From Streptomyces sp. NBC_00249 (GTDB lineage Bacteria > Actinomycetota > Actinomycetes > Streptomycetales > Streptomycetaceae), in the NCBI RefSeq assembly GCF_026342355.1, contig NZ_JAPEMV010000001.1, positions 1,948,441 through 2,012,440 on the forward strand: a DNA stretch of 64,000 nt, written 5' to 3'. This document shows, in pieces, positions 17,576 through 25,852 of this stretch. A program made the translations under genes and the position numbers. The notes beneath the pieces were generated by a model that did not search any database, had not been told where the DNA came from, and was given only the letters and a program-made list of their open reading frames with translations. Positions within the stretch are counted from its first letter, which is position 1, and every line of letters begins with the position of its first letter.

Positions 17576-18433
17576 ATGAAGCTTTTCAAGGCCGGTGCGG
17601 CCGTGGCCGCCGCCGTCGTCCTCGCCATGACCGCGACCGCCTGTGGCGGCGGCAGCGACACGAGCACGGGCTCCAGCGACGGCGGCCCGTCCGGCGGCGC
17701 CAAGGACAAGGTCGTCATCGGCATCAAGTTCGACCAGCCGGGTCTGGGCCTGAAGACCCCCGACGGCAAGTTCACCGGCTTCGACGTCGACGTCGCCACC
17801 TACGTGGCCAAGGAGCTCGGCTACCAGCCGGACCAGATCGAGTTCAAGCAGGCGGTCAGCGCCGAGCGCGAGAACCTGATCTCGAACGGCGACGTGAAGT
17901 TCATCGTCGCGACGTACTCGATCAACGACAAGCGCAAGGCGAAGGTCGACTTCGCCGGCCCGTACTTCCTGGCCCACCAGGACCTGCTGGTCCGCGCGGA
18001 CGACTCCAGCATCACCAAGGTCGAGGACCTCAACAAGAAGAAGCTCTGCTCGGTCACCGGCTCGACCTCCGCGCAGAACATCAAGAAGGACCTGGCCCCC
18101 GAGGCCGACCTCCAGGAGTACCCGGGCTACTCCGACTGCCTCACCGGCCTGGAGAACAAGGCTGTCGACGCCCTGACCACGGACAACTCGATCCTGGCGG
18201 GCTACGCGGCGCAGGAGAAGAACAAGGGCAAGTTCAAGCTCGTCGGCCTGAACATGAGCAACGAGAACTACGGCATCGGTCTGAAGAAGGGCGACAAGGA
18301 GCTCCAGACCAAGATCAACGCCGCGCTCAGGAAGATGGTCTCGGACGGTTCGTGGGAAGCGGCCGTGAAGAAGAACCTCGGCCCGGCCGACTACAAGAAC
18401 GAGCCTGCCCCGCAGATCACCGAAGGCAGCTGA
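17576..18433 (+). CDS. gluB: Glutamate-binding lipoprotein GluB
   Basis: A 285-residue extracellular solute-binding protein of family 3. The lipoprotein signal ends with TATAC, lipidated Cys23, followed by a Gly/Ser linker. The SBP core runs from DKVVIGIKFDQPG, through FTGFDVDVATYVAK, to the C-terminus. It delivers glutamate to GluC/GluD. The ATG at 17576 has GAGGGAAG upstream. A long hairpin after the gene probably stabilises its message or reduces read-through into gluC, fitting the excess binding protein that such systems need. Confidence 0.95.
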   Translation: MKLFKAGAAVAAAVVLAMTATACGGGSDTSTGSSDGGPSGGAKDKVVIGIKFDQPGLGLKTPDGKFTGFDVDVATYVAKELGYQPDQIEFKQAVSAERENLISNGDVKFIVATYSINDKRKAKVDFAGPYFLAHQDLLVRADDSSITKVEDLNKKKLCSVTGSTSAQNIKKDLAPEADLQEYPGYSDCLTGLENKAVDALTTDNSILAGYAAQEKNKGKFKLVGLNMSNENYGIGLKKGDKELQTKINAALRKMVSDGSWEAAVKKNLGPADYKNEPAPQITEGS

Positions 18434-18437
18434 TTTC

Positions 18438-18490
18438 CCGGTGAGGAGCGTCGCCGACCGCCCGGCGTGGGCGGCGGCGCGCCTCACCGG
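18438..18490 (+). other. Intra-operon stem-loop between gluB and gluC
   Basis: CCGGTGAGG (18438-18446) pairs with CCTCACCGG (18482-18490), and the GC-rich interior also pairs largely. It is placed right after gluB inside the operon and has no T tract. It probably acts as an mRNA 3'-end stabiliser or partial terminator giving more binding protein than permease. Confidence 0.65.
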
Positions 18491-18516
18491 CCATCCTGGG
18501 GAGAGCGCAGGGCAAC

Positions 18517-19191
18517 GTGTTCGATTTTCTTGATGCCGGGCAGTACGACCTGCTCGGAGCCTTCTGGGTGACGGTTCAGCTCACCCTCTACTCCGCGGTG
18601 GGGTCCCTGGTCTGGGGCACCGTCCTGACCGGGATGCGGGTCAGCCCGGTCCCGCTGCTGCGGGGCTTCGGTACCGCGTACGTCAACCTGGTACGCAACA
18701 TCCCGCTGACCGTGCTGATCCTCGGCTGCTCGCTGGGCCTCTACCAGACCCTCAACATCAGCCTGGGCGGTGACACGTCCAAGGAGGCCGGCTTCCGACT
18801 CGCGGTCCTCGGACTGATCGCCTACACCGGAACCTTCGTCTGCGAGGCTCTGCGCTCCGGTATCAACACCGTGCCCGTCGGCCAGGCCGAGGCGGCCCGC
18901 GCGCTGGGGCTCAGCTTCTTCCAGGTACTCACCCTGATCGTGCTCCCCCAGTCCTTCCGGGCGGTCATCGCGCCGCTCACGAACGTCCTGATCGCGCTCA
19001 CCAAGAACACCACGGTGGCGGCGGCCATCGGCGTGGCCGAGGCGGCCCTGCTGATGAAGGAAATGATCGAGAACGAAGCGGACGCGCTCTTCGCCGTCTT
19101 CGGGATCTTCGCCCTCGGTTTCTGTCTGCTGACCCTGCCCACCGGGCTGCTGCTGGGCTGGGTGGCCAAGCGAGTGGCGGTGAAGCGATGA
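18517..19191 (+). CDS. gluC: Glutamate ABC transporter permease GluC
   Basis: A 224-residue integral membrane permease of the HisMQ type with about five TM segments. The EAA loop (EAARALGLSFFQVLTLIVLP) contacts GluA. The start is GTG at 18517. It overlaps gluD by 4 nt (ATGA), so the two permease subunits are translationally coupled and presumably made in equal amounts. Transport is driven with GluA and GluB. Confidence 0.94.
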   Translation: MFDFLDAGQYDLLGAFWVTVQLTLYSAVGSLVWGTVLTGMRVSPVPLLRGFGTAYVNLVRNIPLTVLILGCSLGLYQTLNISLGGDTSKEAGFRLAVLGLIAYTGTFVCEALRSGINTVPVGQAEAARALGLSFFQVLTLIVLPQSFRAVIAPLTNVLIALTKNTTVAAAIGVAEAALLMKEMIENEADALFAVFGIFALGFCLLTLPTGLLLGWVAKRVAVKR

Positions 19192-20081
19192 CCTCCGTGC
19201 TGTACGACGCCCCTGGCCCCAAGGCCAAGGCGCGCAACTGGATCTACAGCGGGATCTTCGTCGTGCTGTTCGGGCTCGCCCTGTGGTGGGTGCTGTCCCT
19301 CATGGCCGAGAAGAACCAGCTCGACGCCAACAAGTGGACCCCGTTCATCACCGACAGCCAGATCTGGACCACGTTCCTGATCCCAGGCCTGCTGGAGACC
19401 CTCAAGGCCGGCGTGATCGCCATGGTGATCGCCCTCCCGCTGGGCGCCCTGCTGGGCATCGGCCGACTGTCCGACCACGCCTGGGTGCGGGGGCCGGTCG
19501 GCGCGTTCGTGGAGTTCTTCCGCGCCATCCCGGTGCTGATGCTGATGCTGTTCGGCAACCAGCTGTACAGGCAGTTCACCGACGTCTCCTCGGACGTCCG
19601 GCCGCTCTACGCCGTGGTCACGGGCCTGGTCCTCTACAACGCGGCCGTCATCGCCGAGATCGTCCGGGCGGGTGTACTGTCCCTGCCCCGCGGTCAGACC
19701 GACGCGGCCAAGGCGATCGGCATGCGCAAGGGCCAGACCATGTTCTACGTGCTGATCCCGCAGGCCGTCACGGCGATGCTGCCGGCCCTGGTCAGCCAGC
19801 TCGTGGTGATCCTCAAGGACACCGCGCTCGGCGGCGCCCTGCTCGGCCTCGCCGAACTGCTGTCGATGAACCGGCTGATCTCGGCGAACTACAGCAACAC
19901 CATCGCGACCCTCGTCGTGATCGCGCTGATCTACATCGCGGTGAACTTCACCCTCACCACCTTCGCCTCCTGGCTGGAGGCCCGGCTGCGGAAGTCCAAG
20001 AAGGGCACCGGCGCGGTCGTCGCCGGTGACGTGGCCGAAGTCGACGCGGGCGGCGCCGCCGGTGTCGGCGAAGCCCCCTGA
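19188..20081 (+). CDS. gluD: Glutamate ABC transporter permease GluD
   Basis: A 297-residue permease with an N-terminal TM (about 18-38), a soluble loop, then the HisM-type membrane domain (about 60-270). Its EAA-type loop reads TDAAKAIGMRKGQTMFYVLI. A Gly/Ala-rich hydrophilic tail follows. It pairs with GluC. It is last in the operon and is followed by the terminator hairpin at 20111-20141. Confidence 0.94.
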   Translation: MTSVLYDAPGPKAKARNWIYSGIFVVLFGLALWWVLSLMAEKNQLDANKWTPFITDSQIWTTFLIPGLLETLKAGVIAMVIALPLGALLGIGRLSDHAWVRGPVGAFVEFFRAIPVLMLMLFGNQLYRQFTDVSSDVRPLYAVVTGLVLYNAAVIAEIVRAGVLSLPRGQTDAAKAIGMRKGQTMFYVLIPQAVTAMLPALVSQLVVILKDTALGGALLGLAELLSMNRLISANYSNTIATLVVIALIYIAVNFTLTTFASWLEARLRKSKKGTGAVVAGDVAEVDAGGAAGVGEAP

Positions 20082-20110
20082 CACCTGGTCAGTACACTGG
20101 CGTGACACCT

Positions 20111-20141
20111 GTGGTGCGGCGGAACTCTTCCGCCGCACCAC
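20111..20141 (+). terminator. Terminator hairpin after gluABCD
   Basis: A perfect 13-bp inverted repeat (GTGGTGCGGCGGA and its complement) with a 5-base loop lies 30 bp after gluD. It has no T run. Confidence 0.7.
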
Positions 20142-20248
20142 ACGGCGTCCCGCCGCACCGCGTCCGCCGACCGGTGTCACTTGACGCAGGCACCTCCAGT
20201 GGGTTGCATACGTTCTGTGATCACATACCGGACATCGGGAGCCGCGCC

Positions 20249-21844
20249 ATGGACCCGGTGATCGTCGTCGGCGCGGGGCCCGTCGGGCTGTCCCTGTCCC
20301 TCGCCCTGGCCGGCCACGGCGTGCCCTCGGTCCTCCTCGACGAAGGGCCCGGCAAGGAGGAACCCCGGCCCGCCCGTTCCGTCGTCCTGCACTCCGACAC
20401 CGCCGCCATGGCGCACCGGCTGGGCTGTACGACCCTGGGCGACGAGGGAGCGCACTTCGCCGCCTGGCGCACCATGCGGCGCCGCCAGGAGTCCGGCAGG
20501 ATCACCTTCGAGGACCGCCCCGCCCCCCTGCACCTCCCCCAGCACGCCCTCACGCGCGGACTGCGCGACGCCGCCGTCACGCACCCCCTCGTCCAGCTGG
20601 TCACCGACTGCAAGCTGCACGCCTTGGAGCAGGACGGCACCGGGGTCACCGCCCGCACCCGGGGCTCGGCGACCACCTGGTGGCGCGGGAGCCACCTCGT
20701 CGGCTGCGACGGGGCCCGCTCCACCGTGCGCAAGCTCCTCGGCATCCCCTTCCCCGGCCGCACCGCCGTCGAACGCCACGCCGTGGCCGCGCTGCGCGCC
20801 GAACTCCCCTGGCCCGGCGAAGCCCTGCTGCACCGCAACCCGCCCTCGGGGCCCGAGGAGGTCACCGCCCGGCCGCTGCCCGACGGGGTGTGGCGCCTGG
20901 ACTGGCTGCTCCCCGCGCGCGGGGAACTCGTCACCCCCGACGCGCTGGTGACCCTCATCCGCGACACCCTCGCCGGCTGGTGCGGGGGCGCGACCCCGCC
21001 GTACGAACTCATCGACACCGGGGTGCACACCCTCCACCACCGCCTCGCCCGGCGCTGGCGCGACGGCCGCGCCTTCCTCGCCGGGGACGCCGCCCACCTG
21101 CTCGGCGCGCTCGGCACCCAGGGGGTCGAGGAGGGGATGCGCGACGCCGAGAACCTCGCCTGGAAGCTCGCCCTGGACTGGAAGCAGGGCGCCTCCGAAG
21201 CCCTCCTCGACAGCTACGAGGCCGAGCGGCGCACCGCCGTCGCCGCCCGGCTGCGCGCCGCCGACCAGGCCATGCCCGCACTGCGCGGCGGGGGCGGCCT
21301 GCGCACCCTGCTGCCCGGCGCGGCGCGCTCCGCCGAGGCCCTGCTCACCGACGGCCACCTGGGGCGGGGCCCGCTGGGCGCCGAGCCGGTGTACGCCCCG
21401 CCGGTGGCCGTACGGGAGGTCCCGACGGCGACGGAGCCGGGCGGGCCCGTGGCGAACGTCCCCGTGACCGCGCCCGACGGGACCACCGTCCCGCTGCGCG
21501 ACCTGCTGGGCCGCGGCCGGCTACTGGTGCTGCTGGTCGCCCCCGGCACCGGGGTCTGGGACCGGCGGCACTGGCTCGGCGCCGGCCTGATGCCCCGGCT
21601 CGCGGCGGCGGTGAGCGCGCTGCCGGTGCGGGCCGAACTGCTCGTCGCCGACGACTACCCGGGGGCCCCGGCCCACACGGTGCTCCTCGTACGGCCCGAC
21701 GGGCACCTGGCGGCCACCTTCGCGGGGGTGCGTCCGGCGGAGCTGTACGAGGCGGCGGACGCCGTCCGCGCGGGCGCGCCGGCCGACACCCCGGCCGTGG
21801 CGCGGGCGGACACTCCACCGGCGCCCGCACCGGTGATCGATTGA
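20249..21844 (+). CDS. FAD-dependent aromatic-type monooxygenase
   Basis: A 531-residue flavoprotein hydroxylase (PHBH/UbiH-like). The Rossmann dinucleotide loop VGAGPVGLSLSLALAG is at about 6-21, and the second FAD motif is FLAGDAAHLLGALGTQG (around 276). The usual Pro-Pro after GDAAH is replaced, so the active site differs from typical aromatic hydroxylases. A thioredoxin-like C-terminal domain (about 400-520, GRLLVLLVAPG) is as in phenol-hydroxylase relatives. The start is taken at MDPVIVVGAG because homology begins there. It stands alone between the glu operon and the sulfur genes; the substrate is unknown. Confidence 0.85.
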   Translation: MDPVIVVGAGPVGLSLSLALAGHGVPSVLLDEGPGKEEPRPARSVVLHSDTAAMAHRLGCTTLGDEGAHFAAWRTMRRRQESGRITFEDRPAPLHLPQHALTRGLRDAAVTHPLVQLVTDCKLHALEQDGTGVTARTRGSATTWWRGSHLVGCDGARSTVRKLLGIPFPGRTAVERHAVAALRAELPWPGEALLHRNPPSGPEEVTARPLPDGVWRLDWLLPARGELVTPDALVTLIRDTLAGWCGGATPPYELIDTGVHTLHHRLARRWRDGRAFLAGDAAHLLGALGTQGVEEGMRDAENLAWKLALDWKQGASEALLDSYEAERRTAVAARLRAADQAMPALRGGGGLRTLLPGAARSAEALLTDGHLGRGPLGAEPVYAPPVAVREVPTATEPGGPVANVPVTAPDGTTVPLRDLLGRGRLLVLLVAPGTGVWDRRHWLGAGLMPRLAAAVSALPVRAELLVADDYPGAPAHTVLLVRPDGHLAATFAGVRPAELYEAADAVRAGAPADTPAVARADTPPAPAPVID

Positions 21845-21915
21845 CGCTCCAGGGGACTCGTGGTTCACTCGCGGACATGACCGGCAACGACGTACGCCTG
21901 TGGCGGAGGGTCCAT

Positions 21916-21963
21916 ATGGACCTGCTCCGCTACGCGGGCTGCGTGTGTCGCCCTTCCTGCTGA
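21916..21963 (+). CDS. Cysteine-rich leader peptide (putative attenuator)
   Basis: A 15-codon ORF, MDLLRYAGCVCRPSC then stop, with GGAGGG five bases before its ATG. An in-frame upstream ATG at 21877 would give 28 residues. Three of the last seven codons are Cys. It sits 75 bp upstream of a cysteine-dioxygenase-like gene and a rhodanese gene. Peptides of this type are annotated as putative leader peptides before sulfur genes in Streptomyces, and Cys-rich upstream ORFs in mycobacteria respond to cysteine supply. It probably links ribosome progress at Cys codons to expression of the two genes; this is inference here. Confidence 0.75.
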   Translation: MDLLRYAGCVCRPSC

Positions 21964-22038
21964 TTCGCCCTTCTCCGCGCGCCCCGCGCCCTTCCGGGCC
22001 CGCGCGCACCTTCGCGAACTCCCCAGGACGGTCATCCC

Positions 22039-22572
22039 ATGTCTGCGCCCTCACCGACGCACGCCCCTGCCCGCTCCGCGGCCCCGACCGCTGCCGAGCT
22101 GCTCTCCTTCGCCCTGCGCACCGCCGCCGACCCCGAGACCGTGGCCTCGCTGCCGCTCGACCCCGAGGGCCGGACCTGGATCCGGCTCGACGGTCCCGGC
22201 GGCAGTGAGGCCTGGCTGATCGGCTGGCCTCCGGGCACCGGCACCGGCTGGCACGACCACGCCGAGTCGCGGGGCGCGTTCGCCACCGCGCGGGGCCGGC
22301 TCACCGAACACTCCCTGGCCGTACGCCTGCCCTCCGAGGGCTGGCAGTCGCTGGAACTCTCCGCCGACGTGGACCGTACGCGCGCCCTGGGCGCGGGCAC
22401 CGGGCGGGCCTTCGGCGAGCACCACGTGCACGAGGTGCTGAACGAGTCCACCACCGAACACGCCGTCTCCGTCCACGCCTACTACCCGCCGCTGCCGCTG
22501 ATCCGCCGGTACAGCCGCAGCGGTCCGGTGCTGCGGCTGGAGCACGTCGAGCGCCCGGCGGACTGGCAGTGA
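22039..22572 (+). CDS. Cysteine dioxygenase family cupin protein
   Basis: A 177-residue cupin with metal ligands His72 and His74 (WHDH) and His131 (HHVHEV), matching the 3-His iron site of thiol dioxygenases that oxidise cysteine or a related thiol to the sulfinate. The length is normal. It follows the cysteine-rich leader peptide and overlaps the rhodanese gene by 4 nt, so the three form one transcript for sulfur-amino-acid catabolism. It is divided between Cys dioxygenase and mercaptopropionate dioxygenase by residues I cannot judge by eye. Confidence 0.85.
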   Translation: MSAPSPTHAPARSAAPTAAELLSFALRTAADPETVASLPLDPEGRTWIRLDGPGGSEAWLIGWPPGTGTGWHDHAESRGAFATARGRLTEHSLAVRLPSEGWQSLELSADVDRTRALGAGTGRAFGEHHVHEVLNESTTEHAVSVHAYYPPLPLIRRYSRSGPVLRLEHVERPADWQ

Positions 22573-22958
22573 GCGCGCCCGTCGGCATCGACGCGCTGCT
22601 GGAGAAGATCCGTTCGGGCTACGCCCGCGTCGAGCCGCAGGCCGCGTACGAGGCCTCGCTGGCCGGGGCCCTGCTGGTGGACATCCGCTACCAGGCGCTG
22701 CGCGAGCGGGACGGGCTGATCCCGGGCGCGGTGGTCGTCGAGCGCAACGAGCTGGAGTGGCGCCTCGATCCGCAGGGCTCCCACCGCCTGCCCGAGGCCA
22801 CCGGCCACGACCTGCGGGTGGTGGTGATCTGCAACGAGGGCTACGCCTCCAGCCTGGCGGCGGCCTCCCTCCACGCGCTGGGCCTGCACCGCGCGACCGA
22901 CCTCACGGGCGGCTTCCAGGCCTGGAAGTCGGCGGGCCTCCCGGTGGCTCCTTCCTGA
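22569..22958 (+). CDS. Rhodanese-like sulfurtransferase
   Basis: A 129-residue single-domain rhodanese. LVDIRYQALRERDGLIPGA is the N-terminal CH2-type motif and Cys88 in ICNEGYAS is the catalytic sulfur-carrying residue. It moves sulfane sulfur, probably working with the dioxygenase it is translationally coupled to (GTGA overlap at 22569). A strong GC hairpin (22978-23017) follows 19 bp downstream. The catalytic loop has the length typical of thiosulfate or persulfide rhodaneses rather than Cdc25 phosphatases. Confidence 0.9.
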   Translation: MSAPVGIDALLEKIRSGYARVEPQAAYEASLAGALLVDIRYQALRERDGLIPGAVVVERNELEWRLDPQGSHRLPEATGHDLRVVVICNEGYASSLAAASLHALGLHRATDLTGGFQAWKSAGLPVAPS

Positions 22959-22977
22959 CGCACCGCTCGCGCGGAAC

Positions 22978-23017
22978 GGGGCGGCGCCCCGGCCCCTGCG
23001 GGCCGGGGCGCCGCCCC
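22978..23017 (+). terminator. Strong GC hairpin terminator
   Basis: A perfect 18-bp inverted repeat (GGGGCGGCGCCCCGGCCC and its complement) with a four-base loop lies 19 bp after the rhodanese stop, between converging genes. Confidence 0.8.
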
Positions 23018-23039
23018 GGATCACCCCCCGTCGGGGGCC

Positions 23040-23204
23040 AGGCCGTCTCTTTCGGATCTTGCCTGACCCGCGCCGCCCGGCACCGCACCTCGCCGCACTG
23101 CCGCGGCACCCGAGTACGTCCAGTACGCGGGAGCCCCGGCAGCACGCCGAGGCACGGCACCGGACGACGCGGGCTCAACCGGCAAGATCCGAAAGAGACG
23201 GCCT
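23040..23204. mobile_element. MITE-like hairpin element, copy 1
   Basis: A 165-bp element with perfect 24-bp terminal inverted repeats (23040-23063 and 23181-23204; outer bases AGGCCGTCTCTTTCGG). The interior also pairs nearly end to end around the loop GAGTACGTCCAGTACGC, with GTAC repeated at 23114 and 23123. The central 110 bp or so is clearly homologous to the element at 28192-28370, but the terminal arms are unrelated. It codes for nothing. It sits between convergent genes, and its right end supplies two of the three bases of the FtsX-type gene's stop codon. It may be mobilised in trans and act as a terminator. Confidence 0.65.
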
Positions 23205-25752
23205 ACGCCTTGGACGTAGCCACGTCCACCGGGCGGACCCGCAGGGCGATCCGGCCCGGCAGGCCCGTCGCGGCCAGGGCCAGCAGTCCGGCCACGCCGA
23301 CCACCACCGCGTACACCAGCGGCAGCACCGCCGGCGCCGCCGAGCCGGTCATGCCCACGCTGAACGCGGTCAGTACGGCCAGCGAGATCCCCGAGCCCAG
23401 CACCGTCCCGATCAGCAGGACCGCGAGGGTCTCCGTGCGGATCATCCGCAGCACCTGCCGCCGCTTCGCCCCGGCGAGGCGCAGCATCGCGAACTCCCGG
23501 ATCCGCTCGGCGGTGGACATCGCCAGGGTGTTGACCACCGCGATGGCGGTGAAGGCGAGGACCAGGCCCATGGCGAGGAGGTTGATCTCGGCTCCGGCCG
23601 CCTGCCGTTCGGCCCGCGCCTCGTCGGCGTCGGCCGCGGACAGCACCGCCACCCCCGGGAACCCCCGCACCGCGGCGGTCAGCTGCTCGCGCCCGGTGCC
23701 CGGCTCCGCCGCCACGAGCACGCTGCGGGCGAGGGGGTTGTCCATGTGCGCCGCGAGCAGCCCGTGGGGCAGCGTCAGGTCCCCGAAGCCCAGCCCCCGC
23801 GCGTACACGGCGGACACGGTCAGCGTCACCGGCGTCCCGTCGCCCAGCGTCAGCTTCAGCGGGCTGCCCGGCTTCAGTCCCAGCTGGTCGGCGGCCAGTT
23901 CGCTGACCGCGGCGCTGCCCTCGCCGAAGCCGTCCAGGGTGCCGCCGGTCACCCGGGGGTCCCAGGTCCGGGTCAGTCCGGCCGGGGTCACGCCCTGCGC
24001 GGCGTACTTGGTCAGGCCGGCCCGTACCGAGGTGTGCACGATCTCGGTGGCGGCCGTGACCCCGGGGGTGCGGCGGATCCGGTCGGCGGCCTCCGCGCTC
24101 ACCCCGGGGCCCTGGGCGGCGAGCACCCACGGGGCCCGGATCCCTTCGCGGGCCTGGGTCCGGGCGGCGTCGCCGAGGGTCGGGGTGACGAACAGCACGG
24201 TGCAGGTCATGCCGATGAGCAGGGCGAGCGGGGTGACGGCGGAGGCCATCCGGGTGGCGTTGCCGCGCAGGTTCGCGGTGGCCAGGTGGCCGCCGGCGCC
24301 GGTCAGCTTCAGCGGGCCGGCGAGCAGTGCGGCGGCCGCCCGCACCAGCAGCGGGCCGAGCAGGGAGACCGCGCCGGCCAGGACCACCACGGCGAGGAAG
24401 GTCACCGGGGTGGACGCCGGTTCGGTGCGCAGGGAGCCGAGTACGACGACCAGCACCGCCCCGCCGGCCAGCAGGAGCAGTCCGGCGACGGTCCGGATCC
24501 AGGCGGGGCGTCCGCGGTCCACGGCCGCTTCGGCCAGTGCTTCGGCGGGGCGGATCCGGGCGACGCGCCGCCCGGTGATCCGCGCCGCGGCCCAGGCGCC
24601 GAGCAGGCTCGCGCCGACGGCGGCGAACATCGGGAAGATCCCGGCGGTGCGCTCCAGGGTGACGGGGACGATCCCGGAGTCGACGAACCGGCCGTGCAGC
24701 CAGGCGGCGAGCGGCAGTCCGGCGAGGGCTCCGGTGGCTCCGGCGGCCAGGCCGACGAGCAGGGCCTCGCGGCCGATCAGCCGCCGCAGCTGTCGCGGGG
24801 TGCAGGCGATGGCGCGCAGCAGGGCCAGTTCGCGGTGGCGCTGCTGGACGGAGAGGGCGAAGGTGCCGACGACGACGAGGACCGCGACGAGCAGCGAGGT
24901 GCCGCCCATGGCGCCGCCCATGGAGACCAGTTTGATGCGGGCTCCGGCGGCGTCGAGGAACTCGACCGGCCCGCGCGCGTCCCCGGTGCTGACCTGAGCC
25001 GTGCTCCCGCTGTCCTTCAGGGCCTGTGCGATCCGCCCGGCCAGCTGCGCGGGGTCCGCTCCGGGCGCGGGCAGCACCCCGACGGCGGCGACCTGCCCGG
25101 CGCGGGCGGCGAGCCGCGCGGCCTCGGCGTCGCTGAAGAAGAGGGAGTTCTGGTGGGCGAGGTCTCCGTGCGCGGGGTGGGCCACGCCGCTCACCGTGTA
25201 CGTCTTCGGCTCGCCGGTGGCCTGGACGGCCAGCCGGGCTCCGGCGCCCAGTCCGCTGCGGGCGGCCAGCGCGCTGTCGATGACCACCTCGTCGCCGCCG
25301 CGGGGCTCGCGGCCCTCGGCGAGCGCGAAGGGGGTGAGTACGGCGGAGGTCCAGGCGTGCCCGTACGAGGGTGTGCCGCCGGCCGCCCCCTTGGCCATCG
25401 GCACGGCCTGGAAGGTGAGTTCGGGCACCACCCGTCCGGCGCCGGGGACGGCCTTGACGGTGTCCACGGCCGTGGCCGGGAGCCAGGCCCGCTCGGCGAC
25501 GGGCTTGGCCTTGTGCTTCGTCTTGGTCTTGCCCTTCTTCTCCTTGACCGTCGTCGCGTGGACGTTCTGGTCGGCGGAGACGACGACCGGCGTGGCCGCG
25601 TAGCGCTCGGTGGCGATCTTCCCGCGGAGTCCGGTTTCCAGGAGCGTGCCGCAGGCGGTGATCAGGGCCGCCGCGCACAGGAGTGCGACGAAGGCTCCGA
25701 GGAAACCGGCCTTGCGGTCCCTGACGGTCTGAAGGGCGTAACGCAGCATCAT
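23203..25752 (-). CDS. FtsX/MacB-type ABC transporter permease (orphan)
   Basis: An 849-residue membrane protein with two FtsX domains. An N-terminal TM (about 15-38) and large extracytoplasmic domain precede three TMs (about 285-400); a second TM/soluble domain/three-TM unit follows (about 450-845). This is the usual layout for lipid-, peptide- or antibiotic-related mechanotransmission or export. No ABC ATPase gene adjoins it: recX lies upstream and a hairpin element lies downstream, so the ATPase is elsewhere or lost. The stop codon straddles the edge of the element, so the original C-terminus may have been altered. The start is MMLRYAL at 25752. Confidence 0.88.
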   Translation of the reverse strand: MMLRYALQTVRDRKAGFLGAFVALLCAAALITACGTLLETGLRGKIATERYAATPVVVSADQNVHATTVKEKKGKTKTKHKAKPVAERAWLPATAVDTVKAVPGAGRVVPELTFQAVPMAKGAAGGTPSYGHAWTSAVLTPFALAEGREPRGGDEVVIDSALAARSGLGAGARLAVQATGEPKTYTVSGVAHPAHGDLAHQNSLFFSDAEAARLAARAGQVAAVGVLPAPGADPAQLAGRIAQALKDSGSTAQVSTGDARGPVEFLDAAGARIKLVSMGGAMGGTSLLVAVLVVVGTFALSVQQRHRELALLRAIACTPRQLRRLIGREALLVGLAAGATGALAGLPLAAWLHGRFVDSGIVPVTLERTAGIFPMFAAVGASLLGAWAAARITGRRVARIRPAEALAEAAVDRGRPAWIRTVAGLLLLAGGAVLVVVLGSLRTEPASTPVTFLAVVVLAGAVSLLGPLLVRAAAALLAGPLKLTGAGGHLATANLRGNATRMASAVTPLALLIGMTCTVLFVTPTLGDAARTQAREGIRAPWVLAAQGPGVSAEAADRIRRTPGVTAATEIVHTSVRAGLTKYAAQGVTPAGLTRTWDPRVTGGTLDGFGEGSAAVSELAADQLGLKPGSPLKLTLGDGTPVTLTVSAVYARGLGFGDLTLPHGLLAAHMDNPLARSVLVAAEPGTGREQLTAAVRGFPGVAVLSAADADEARAERQAAGAEINLLAMGLVLAFTAIAVVNTLAMSTAERIREFAMLRLAGAKRRQVLRMIRTETLAVLLIGTVLGSGISLAVLTAFSVGMTGSAAPAVLPLVYAVVVGVAGLLALAATGLPGRIALRVRPVDVATSKA

Positions 25753-25852
25753 GGGAACAACTCTGCCGCCGGGCCCGGCGCCTGACATTGGAGCGCCCCG
25801 GCGTCCCCGCCCGGGGGCTAACCCCACCCCCGGCCGCCGACCGGCCCCCGGA

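Noticed and set aside
16799..18487. 562-codon minus ORF across gluA-gluB
   Set aside because: Antisense of well-supported ABC transporter genes.
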